Assembly (NCBI GenBank): GCA_000980705.1
Contig: LBCK01000019.1
Span: 1-6,416 of the forward strand
Origin: Ruminococcus sp. UNK.MGS-30
GTDB taxonomy: Bacteria; Bacillota; Clostridia; Oscillospirales; Ruminococcaceae
Length of the DNA stretch: 6,416 nt
Direction of reading: 5' to 3'
This document shows, one piece after another, positions 1 to 5,010 of this stretch. How positions within the stretch are numbered: the stretch's first letter is position 1; every line of letters starts with the position of its first letter. Below the pieces are notes generated by a model, which did no database searches, was not told where the DNA came from, and saw nothing but the letters and a program-made list of their open reading frames with translations. Position numbers and translations under genes: made by a program.

Positions 1-96
1 ACCTCACTCTGCTAATGACCTTTTATCTCCCATTCAATTTGAAGATCTTTTTTGATTCTTTTCTCTTCTTCTGTCTACTTTATTGACTATGGTCCA
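1..96 (+). mobile_element. Right end of an IS3-family insertion sequence (partial)
   Basis: The window opens inside an insertion sequence. It holds the end of a transposase gene (stop at 53-55) followed by a pyrimidine-rich tail that closes with CA at 95-96. Read on the minus strand from 84 to 58, the tail matches 22 of 27 bases of the IS end at 6331-6357, including the shared core AAAGTAGACA, so the two IS ends belong to related elements. The outer boundary is ambiguous. A TG...CA end fits at 96, giving a minus-strand start TGGACCATAG; a second fit is at 109, giving TGATATAAAAAAGTGGACC. IS3 elements usually end in TG...CA. The insertion lies in topB and removes its 3' half. Confidence 0.8.
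2..55 (+). CDS. IS3-family transposase (OrfB/DDE), C-terminal fragment
   Basis: Frame 2 of the plus strand encodes PHSANDLLSPIQFEDLF followed by TGA. This resembles the C-terminal end of IS3-family OrfB integrases, where a motif of the form RPHSxxxxLSPxxFE follows the catalytic glutamate helix of the rve (DDE) domain. Only 17 codons are in the window, and the preceding residue is split by the window edge. The catalytic residues lie outside. The stop is about 40 bases before the IS end, a normal spacing for this family. The call rests on a short but characteristic tail. Confidence 0.75.
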   Translation, partial: PHSANDLLSPIQFEDLF

Positions 97-1119
97 CTTT
101 TTTATATCAGGAGTATGGGAGATGCCGAACCCGAAATAGCTGTCGCAGAGCTTAGTAACTTCAAGAGCAGTCTGCAACATATCATCGCTGAGATACCGGC
201 TGTCGGTGCGAGGATAAGTGACGAGTTTGCCCTCATAGAGCGACTGCGTATAGTCAAGTGTCTGCTGTGCCGTGTACCCGAAAGCCTTGTTTGCTTCTCG
301 CTGTAATGTTGTCAGATCGTAGAGCTTCGGAGCTTTATCGGTCTTGACCTCACGCTTGACCGAGCTGATAGTGACCGTACTGCCGTAACAGGCAGATACA
401 AGTGCATCGGCAGACTTCTCATCATCAATCCTTGCAGATGATAACGTAAAAGCACCACAGTTAAGGTCAGCCGTGTAATACTTTTGCTTTACAAAGCCGT
501 TTACCTCCGCATCACGCTGAACGATCATTGCAAGAGTAGGTGTCTGCACCCTGCCAATATTGAGCTTTCCGTCATATCGGACAGAAAACAGTCGAGAGCC
601 GTTCATACCCACAAGCCAGTCTGCTCTTGCACGGGCATAGCCTGCATTGAACAGGTTATCGTATGCGGACATAGGCTTCATATTAGAAAGTGCCTTGCGG
701 ATAGCGGATTCCTCAAGAGAAGAAATCCATAAACGCTTCACAGGCTTGCGGCACCGAGCCATGTTATACACATAGCGGAAGATACATTCTCCCTCTCTGT
801 CCGCATCGGTCGCACAGATGATCTCTGTTACCTCGTCCTTATTCATAAGGTTTTTCAGAAGATTGTACTGAGCCTTTGTGCTGTCCGTAATCTGAAACAG
901 CCAGTTGTCGGGAATCATAGGAAGCTGAGAAAAGCTCCATTTCTGGTTCCAGCCGTTGCCATAGTCATTCGGGAACTTCAAGCCCACCAAATGACCGACA
1001 CACCACGATACAATATACCCATTGCCTTCGGTGTAACCTTTCTTTGTAGCGTTCGCACCTACTACGGAACTGATTGCACGGCTTACACTGGGCTTTTCGC
1101 CCACGATTAGAATTGCCAT
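34..1119 (-). pseudogene. topB: DNA topoisomerase III (type IA), truncated by IS insertion
   Basis: The reading frame encodes the N-terminal half of a type IA topoisomerase, an enzyme that passes single strands and relaxes or decatenates DNA. Numbered from the Met at 1119, the TOPRIM domain shows the EKPS motif (E8, K9) and the metal-binding D105-A-D107-R-E-G-E111. The active-site tyrosine is in LVTYPRTDSRYL (Y302). Homologs run to roughly 650-720 residues and have a DHHAIIPT motif soon after this point. Here that motif is missing: native sequence ends around HTPDIKK, and the last ~20 codons are read from the IS, stopping at 34. I start the gene at 1119 (MAILIVGEKP) because AAAGGAAG lies 7 bases upstream of it. 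The in-frame Met at 1137 would place that ribosome site inside the gene. The loss of half the protein probably makes it inactive. topB genes of this type are common in Firmicute conjugative elements. Confidence 0.9.
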
Positions 1120-1140
1120 ATATCGACTTCCTTTCATTTT

Positions 1141-1179
1141 TATTTCCCAAAATCTAAAAATACTTGATTTCGGGAAATA
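1141..1179. promoter_or_regulatory. Inverted repeat overlapping the ATPase -35 region (candidate operator)
   Basis: TATTTCCCAAAATC (1141-1154) and GATTTCGGGAAATA (1166-1179) form a 14-base inverted repeat with one mismatch, separated by 11 bases. The right arm covers the -35 hexamer TTGATT of the promoter for the downstream ATPase, a place where a bound repressor would block RNA polymerase. The left arm lies about 20 bases from the topB start, so it could also affect topB. No regulator gene is adjacent. A related, weaker copy lies at 2421-2458. The function is inferred from position only. Confidence 0.6.
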
Positions 1180-1181
1180 GA
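1144..1181 (+). repeat. 38-base element, upstream copy (brackets the ATPase gene)
   Basis: This element aligns without gaps to 2421-2458 with 29 of 38 bases identical, including an exact 11-base block TTCCCAAAATC and a GGGAAA block exactly 28 bases after the start of each copy. Both copies contain an internal inverted repeat (TTCCC...GGGAA). One copy lies just before and one just after the ATPase gene. They could be ends of a mobile cassette, duplicated protein-binding sites, or sites left by recombination. Confidence 0.65.
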
Positions 1182-1192
1182 TGTGGTATAAT
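1164..1192 (+). promoter_or_regulatory. SigA-type promoter with extended -10 for the ATPase gene
   Basis: The -35 hexamer TTGATT (1164-1169) and the -10 hexamer TATAAT (1187-1192) are 17 bases apart, the ideal spacing, and TGG immediately before the -10 provides an extended -10 (TGnTATAAT). Transcription would start near 1199-1200, right at the Shine-Dalgarno AAAGGAG (1199-1205). The leader would therefore be very short, about 12-18 bases before the start codon. Confidence 0.8.
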
Positions 1193-1216
1193 AAGGTTAA
1201 AGGAGCGTGAGTGCTT

Positions 1217-2410
1217 ATGAAACTGATTGAAAGAAAAGACTATCTGGAAAAAATGATCAATGTGATCGGTACGCCTGATATAAAGGTCATCACAGGTGTC
1301 CGCCGAAGCGGTAAGTCCAAATTGCTGGAAGCATTCAAAAGCTATGTAAGTGCTAACATCGAGACTGCCAATATCATACACATCAACTTCAATTTGCCCG
1401 ATTTTGATGATCTGACAGAATATAGACCGTTGTATGACTATATCAACGCAGCCTACAAGGAAGGCGCTGATAATTTCGTCCTGATAGATGAAATACAGAT
1501 GTGCAATAATTTTGAAAAGGCAATAAATGGCTTACACGCATCAGAAAAATTCGATATTTATATCACAGGCTCTAATGCGTTTCTGTTAAGCTCCGATCTT
1601 GCAACACTGTTCACAGGAAGAACTTTCGAGATCAAGGTTTATCCGTTTTCCTTTGCTGAATATGTAAAATACTTTGCATATACTGACCTCTACACTGCCT
1701 TTGATAAATATGTCTGCGAAGGCGGTATGGCTGGCTCTTATGTGTATAAGGACGCCCAAGCGAAATATGACTATATTGCAGAAGTCTTTAATACTCTGAT
1801 CGTCAGGGATATTCGCAAAAAGTATAAAATTCGCAATACGATTCTTATGGACAGACTTGCTGACTTTCTCATGGATAATATCTCGAACCTCACATCTGCC
1901 AGATCCATTGCTGATACTTTTAACAGCCATAAGGACAAGATCAACCATAAGACTGTCAGCTCATATATGCAGTATCTCTGCAATGCCTTTGCATTTTATA
2001 AAGTACGCCGATATGACATCAAGGGAAAGAAATATCTCTCGACAAATGAGAAATACTACCTCAGCGATCATTCCTTCCGCTATGCAAAGCTCGGAACGAA
2101 GAATATGGACTACGGCAGAGTGCTTGAAAATATTGTAGCTATTGAACTGCTTCGCCGTGGCTATGAGGTTTATGTCGGTGTCCTTTACAAGAAAGAGGTT
2201 GACTTTGTAGCGATCAAGCGTGATGAGAAGCTGTATATTCAGGTTTCGGATAGTATCACCGATGAAAAAACTTTTCAGCGTGAGGTATCACCGCTGCTGT
2301 CCATTAAGGATGCTTATCCCAAGATGCTGATTGCAAGGACACGCCACGATGCCTATCAGTATGAAGGCATAAAGATCATCGACTTTTCGGACTGGCTCAC
2401 AAACACATAA
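1217..2410 (+). CDS. AAA ATPase with C-terminal DUF4143 domain
   Basis: This is a single-gene unit encoding about 397 residues, a normal length for the AAA_14/DUF4143 family. Numbered from ATG 1217, the P-loop is GVRRSGKS (27-34), Walker B is FVLIDE (87-92) and a sensor-like YITGSN is at 115-120, followed by TGRT (133-136) and the family-typical VYPFSFAEY. The C-terminal part has the DUF4143 pattern GRVLEN (E304), EVDF (D329) and IQVS (342-344), which resembles a PD-(D/E)xK nuclease core with Q in the usual acidic/lysine strand. The family is abundant in gut Firmicutes and Bacteroidetes and has no well-established role. AAAGGAG at 1199-1205 is 11 bases from ATG 1217 and 5 bases from an in-frame GTG at 1211, so the start is ambiguous by two codons. 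It is the only complete plus-strand gene here, has its own promoter and terminator-like hairpins, and looks more AT-rich than the operon genes (by eye only). Confidence 0.88.
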   Translation: MKLIERKDYLEKMINVIGTPDIKVITGVRRSGKSKLLEAFKSYVSANIETANIIHINFNLPDFDDLTEYRPLYDYINAAYKEGADNFVLIDEIQMCNNFEKAINGLHASEKFDIYITGSNAFLLSSDLATLFTGRTFEIKVYPFSFAEYVKYFAYTDLYTAFDKYVCEGGMAGSYVYKDAQAKYDYIAEVFNTLIVRDIRKKYKIRNTILMDRLADFLMDNISNLTSARSIADTFNSHKDKINHKTVSSYMQYLCNAFAFYKVRRYDIKGKKYLSTNEKYYLSDHSFRYAKLGTKNMDYGRVLENIVAIELLRRGYEVYVGVLYKKEVDFVAIKRDEKLYIQVSDSITDEKTFQREVSPLLSIKDAYPKMLIARTRHDAYQYEGIKIIDFSDWLTNT

Positions 2411-2420
2411 CACGTTCTGC

Positions 2421-2458
2421 TTCCCAAAATCAATAAATTCACAAGTTTGGGAAACAGA
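2421..2458 (+). repeat. 38-base element, downstream copy (brackets the ATPase gene)
   Basis: This is the second copy of the element at 1144-1181 (29 of 38 identical). TTCCCAAA (2421-2428) and TTTGGGAA (2446-2453) form an exact 8-base inverted repeat with a 17-base spacer. It begins 10 bases after the ATPase stop codon. It is not followed by a T-run, so it is not a typical terminator, and unlike the upstream copy it has no -10 sequence next to it. Confidence 0.6.
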
Positions 2459-2469
2459 CAGCAAACACC

Positions 2470-2510
2470 TTTCTCCTACATTTCATATCATAATAGGAGA
2501 AACCTTTTTT
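2470..2510 (+). terminator. Candidate Rho-independent terminator of the ATPase gene
   Basis: TTTCTCCTA (2470-2478) pairs exactly with TAGGAGAAA (2494-2502). After two C residues comes a run of six T (2505-2510). The loop is long (15 bases) and the stem is AT-rich, so the terminator would be moderate. It lies 60 bases after the ATPase stop, in the right orientation. Confidence 0.5.
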
Positions 2511-2532
2511 GTAGGAGAAAAAATAGGAGAAA
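2494..2532 (+). repeat. Three direct copies of TAGGAGAAA
   Basis: The 9-mer TAGGAGAAA occurs at 2494-2502, 2512-2520 and 2524-2532, with an inverted copy at 2470-2478. The spacing between starts is 18 and 12 bases. Four copies in 63 bases of a 169-base intergenic region stand out. They could be protein-binding sites, iteron-like sequences or slippage products; no specific role is visible. Confidence 0.6.
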
Positions 2533-2546
2533 AGCATCTGATTATC

Positions 2547-2583
2547 AAAGCACATTTCCTGATAGGGGGGAGTGTGCTTTTAC
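2547..2583 (+). terminator. Hairpin with T-tail between convergent genes
   Basis: AAAGCACA (2547-2554) pairs exactly with TGTGCTTT (2573-2580). As plus-strand RNA the stem can extend inward through TTTCCT/GGGGAG using G-U pairs, giving a 14-pair stem with a loop of about 6 bases, followed by TTTTAC. The inner pairs fail on the minus strand, so it suits plus-strand transcripts best and would protect the convergent operon from ATPase read-through. It overlaps the stop codon of the minus-strand gene ending at 2580. It may act weakly in both directions. Confidence 0.5.
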
Positions 2584-3110
2584 TTTGTAGAATTGTTGTA
2601 CGACCTGAGTCGGAAATACACCTCAGTTGTGATGTTGACCGGAATCATATAGTTGGAATACTCGTCCCCGATATATCCTGCTTTTCTGAGTGCATAGATA
2701 ACCTTTGCAGCGGTATCTTTGTCAACCTCAAGCCACTCACGAATCTGCTTGTTCGAGGTATATTTGTCATGCGAGATATGATAGATAAGTATATCCATAT
2801 CTTTCTCCGAGATGCCCTCAACCTTTACGGAATCAAGCGGAGCAAAGTTATGTATGCTTACAGAGAAAGAAGGCTTTTTCTCCTTATTAGGGGCAAGGCA
2901 CTCATCGTCAGGCTCGATCATATTATCATAGAACCTGAACTCATCGTCCTCATCATCGTCAATCTCAATATCGTCCTCGTCATCGCCGTACTTTTCACGG
3001 AAACGCTCGTTGATCTTGCCATTGCTTTCACCGAGCTTATATGCAGCGTATGCAACACCTGCCATAGCACCGAGTCCAACAATTCCCTTGATGATCTTCT
3101 TTACGTTCAT
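2580..3110 (-). CDS. Small membrane-anchored acidic protein with C-terminal winged-helix-like domain
   Basis: I do not recognise a named family for the whole protein of 176 residues. Residues 6-24 are a short, glycine/alanine-rich hydrophobic segment that probably anchors the N terminus in the membrane. Residues 43-57 are almost all Asp/Glu, forming an acidic linker. Residues ~101-148 look like a winged helix-turn-helix: a helix from SEKDMDILIY, a helix-turn-helix TSNKQIREWLEVDKDTAAKV, then a wing-like RKAGYIG. This pattern loosely resembles the FtsK gamma DNA-reading domain (inference). I start at 3110 (MNVKK) because GGAGG lies 8 bases upstream of it; a GTG at 3125 would place that site within the gene. 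It is the last gene of the operon, 20 bases after the preceding stop. A DNA-binding or protein-contact role at the membrane is possible but unproven. Confidence 0.8.
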   Translation of the reverse strand: MNVKKIIKGIVGLGAMAGVAYAAYKLGESNGKINERFREKYGDDEDDIEIDDDEDDEFRFYDNMIEPDDECLAPNKEKKPSFSVSIHNFAPLDSVKVEGISEKDMDILIYHISHDKYTSNKQIREWLEVDKDTAAKVIYALRKAGYIGDEYSNYMIPVNITTEVYFRLRSYNNSTK

Positions 3111-3130
3111 AATAGAAACCTCCACATTTT

Positions 3131-3982
3131 TCAGTATTCTACGGGTTCACCGTAGTTGATTTTTTTGATTGATTTGATATTAGCTCCGAGGTCAAGACCG
3201 TTCCAGTTGTAAAAACCCCATGAGCCTGAGAATGCCACGCAGGACGGTAAGTTATAATCGTCATAGATAAACTCAACGATACACTTTCCGCTGCCGCCGA
3301 AGTTGTGATATTTACCCTCACCATCATCGGCATAACCCTTGCTGTCGCATATTTTTGTAGTAAACTGCGTACCGTTTTCAAGCTCGATCAGGAAACGATC
3401 TCCGCAGTATCCGTACCATACACCCATAGCACAGCAGTAATCTCCGTATTCGTCACGGCGTATTCCTGTTTCTGTTATGGTATCGACCTTTGAACCGTAT
3501 ATTGCCCCTGAGCTGGGCATAGCCGTCAGTCCCGAAGCTCTTTCGCCTGCAAAGCAGTTTGTCCAGCCGTCCTCATACGGAAAGTCATATATGACCTTGA
3601 CTGTTTCAGTCTTGCCGTCAGCAGTTGAAGGTGTTACGGAATATCCGTCTTTTTCTTCCTCAGAAAGAATAGGCTCGACTGTCACCGTGTACTCTGTATT
3701 CTCACGCAGACCTGTTATGTAGCAAAGGTCATTGCCTTTGAAAGCAAAGTACATATTATCGCCGTAGGCATTGTTATCATCATGAGACGTGCAGCTCACA
3801 GAATAGTCACGGTTAGGCTCAGAATCCCATGATACTTTCAGGCAGGAAACAGAAACAGTCGATACATTCAAGTTATCTGCTGTCAGCTCAATCGGTTCAG
3901 GTTCGGAAGATACTCCCGAAAACTCCATAATAAAGCCCATGATAAGGCTGATTGCTTTCCTCTGTATGTCAGGATCAAACAT
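3131..3982 (-). CDS. Fibronectin type III-like protein with a C-terminal beta-barrel-like domain, cysteine-rich
   Basis: The protein has 283 residues. Residues ~30-125 have a fibronectin type III pattern (LKVSWDSEP near 48, then YITGLRENTEYTVTVEP at 88-104). Residues ~136-277 resemble the double-psi beta-barrel-like C-terminal domain seen in Clostridia surface and cell-wall proteins: AMGVWYG, then GDRFLIELENG, then ICDSKGYADD...IVEFIYDD. The second assignment is from remembered family patterns and is tentative. There are ten cysteines, several in the C-terminal domain, so disulfides or metal binding are possible. No clear signal peptide is seen. Residues 8-25 (RKAISLIMGFIMEFSGV) are only moderately hydrophobic and could be a weak one. 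The start ATG overlaps the preceding stop (ATGTTTGA, 3982-3975), and AAGGAG lies 13 bases upstream, so translation is probably coupled. A Met at residue 15 is an alternative start. Confidence 0.75.
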   Translation of the reverse strand: MFDPDIQRKAISLIMGFIMEFSGVSSEPEPIELTADNLNVSTVSVSCLKVSWDSEPNRDYSVSCTSHDDNNAYGDNMYFAFKGNDLCYITGLRENTEYTVTVEPILSEEEKDGYSVTPSTADGKTETVKVIYDFPYEDGWTNCFAGERASGLTAMPSSGAIYGSKVDTITETGIRRDEYGDYCCAMGVWYGYCGDRFLIELENGTQFTTKICDSKGYADDGEGKYHNFGGSGKCIVEFIYDDYNLPSCVAFSGSWGFYNWNGLDLGANIKSIKKINYGEPVEY

Positions 3983-4997
3983 CTTTCTTTTTCTGCTCCT
4001 TTTCCTTTGCCTTCATTTCTTTTACGAAAGCACGGTATTTCGCCGTATATTCATAGGACTTGCCGAAGATATTGACCGCTGCCTTGTAAAGATTCGGCTC
4101 ATGTTCCTCAATAATTGCAAGCTCCTCATTGATATGTTTGCTGAAAGGACAGCCTACACAGCCTGTTCGCCGCAAGCCATACTCTGTATAACACCGGGAG
4201 TGCTTAACATCGAACATCTGCTCATAGTCCTTTTTATCGCCGTCCGTGTACCAAAATACCGGACGGAATGTGTTGCACCCCTTAGACTTGCACTCAGAAA
4301 AACAAGTCTTGAAAGCTGCGGAACGGATACCGCCCTCAGCCTGTCGGATACCTGTTATATCCAAGTCTGCATCATGTTCCTTGACGATACGCTTTGCGGG
4401 CTTCTTTTTCGCATATTCACAGCACTTGTTGGATATGGGAAAATCCGGCGGATTCTGCATGATAAACTCTTTTAGGAAACGGTTGCGGTAAATTGAAAAT
4501 CTGCTGATTTTCTGAACACCGTCCTCGTCAGAGTATCGCTCTCCGCACCACCATTGCAGAGCCGTCTTACACCGAGGGTATCTCTGCAACAGCACTTCAA
4601 GCGGTTCGTCCTCCCACTGAAATCCGTGAGCCTGCAAACGCATCATCTGTTCGGAAACATATTTCGACAGAAAAGGAACACCATACTCACGCACACAGGT
4701 CGGGATAGGCTTATCAGGTTTGACACGCTCAATGGTAATGCCGTATTTCTGTTCAAGATAGTCTAAATGCTCCTTTGTAGCGGAGTATTCAAGTCCCGTA
4801 TCTATCCAAAAATACTTGACCTTTCCGTCCTCATCGACCTTGTGAATCAGGTCAAGGACAATATCGCTGTCAGAACCGCCGCTTATACTGCACACAGGAT
4901 AATAAGACCGCATCAGGATACGCTGTGCCTTGCACATACTTGTGTAAATGGTGTAGTTATTGTTATCGGCGCACTTGGTCAGGGCTTCATCAAGCAT
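3975..4997 (-). CDS. PAPS reductase-like ATP pyrophosphatase with cysteine clusters
   Basis: This is a 340-residue protein of the phosphoadenosine phosphosulfate reductase/adenine-nucleotide alpha-hydrolase superfamily. The PP-loop SISGGSDSDIVLDL is at 38-51, the family motif FWIDTGLEYSATKEHLD at 63-79, and DITGIRQAEGGIRS at 213-226. It is longer than assimilatory CysH enzymes and has cysteines at C192-C193, C232, C236, C241, C269 and C280-x2-C283-P. Such a set could hold an iron-sulfur cluster, as in the DNA phosphorothioation enzyme DndC. No dndB, dndD or dndE, and no sulfate-assimilation gene, is present, so its substrate is unknown. Relatives occur widely in phages and conjugative elements. 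The start at 4997 overlaps the methyltransferase stop (ATGCTTGA) and has GGAGG at 5010-5006, 8 bases upstream, inside a hairpin. The C-terminal tail is lysine-rich (residues 328-338). Confidence 0.9.
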   Translation of the reverse strand: MLDEALTKCADNNNYTIYTSMCKAQRILMRSYYPVCSISGGSDSDIVLDLIHKVDEDGKVKYFWIDTGLEYSATKEHLDYLEQKYGITIERVKPDKPIPTCVREYGVPFLSKYVSEQMMRLQAHGFQWEDEPLEVLLQRYPRCKTALQWWCGERYSDEDGVQKISRFSIYRNRFLKEFIMQNPPDFPISNKCCEYAKKKPAKRIVKEHDADLDITGIRQAEGGIRSAAFKTCFSECKSKGCNTFRPVFWYTDGDKKDYEQMFDVKHSRCYTEYGLRRTGCVGCPFSKHINEELAIIEEHEPNLYKAAVNIFGKSYEYTAKYRAFVKEMKAKEKEQKKKDV

Positions 4998-5010
4998 CGT
5001 GAAGCCCTCC
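4981..5010 (-). promoter_or_regulatory. Hairpin masking the ribosome site of the PAPS-reductase-like gene
   Basis: On the minus strand AGGGCTTCA (5008-5000) pairs exactly with TGAAGCCCT (4989-4981) around a 10-base loop. The stem takes in most of the Shine-Dalgarno GGAGG (5010-5006), and the loop holds the start ATG (4997-4995) and the methyltransferase stop TGA (4992-4990). A ribosome finishing the methyltransferase would open the stem. This is the classical arrangement for translational coupling. It could also be a chance result of the codons EALT, but an exact 9-pair GC-containing stem at this site is suggestive. Confidence 0.6.

Noticed and set aside
34..109. Native C terminus of topB or a group II intron boundary
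   Set aside because: The plus strand of the same region encodes a transposase tail ending PIQFEDLF, and the sequence matches the IS end at 6331-6357; no intron 5' consensus GTGCG is present.
1119..1137. Earlier topB start at 1137
   Set aside because: The strong AAAGGAAG ribosome site lies inside this extension and is correctly spaced for the Met at 1119, which also gives the family-typical N terminus.
1586..1948. Minus-strand open frame inside the ATPase gene
   Set aside because: It is a shadow of a coding gene with Walker motifs, with no start context or recognisable product.
2494..2532. CRISPR array
   Set aside because: The repeats are only 9 bases, the spacers are 9 and 3 bases, and no cas gene is present.
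3108..3125. GTG start at 3125 for the small acidic membrane protein
   Set aside because: The GGAGG site falls inside the extension and is 8 bases before the ATG at 3110.
2574..3155. Long plus-strand open frame over the small acidic membrane protein
   Set aside because: It is antisense to a gene with a good ribosome site, a TM segment and an acidic/wHTH layout. Its own product has no coherent domain, and its length follows from the codon bias of the opposite strand.
3939..4475. Plus-strand open frame opposite the PAPS-reductase-like gene
   Set aside because: The opposite strand has clear family motifs; this frame gives a cysteine/leucine-rich product with no motif or ribosome site.
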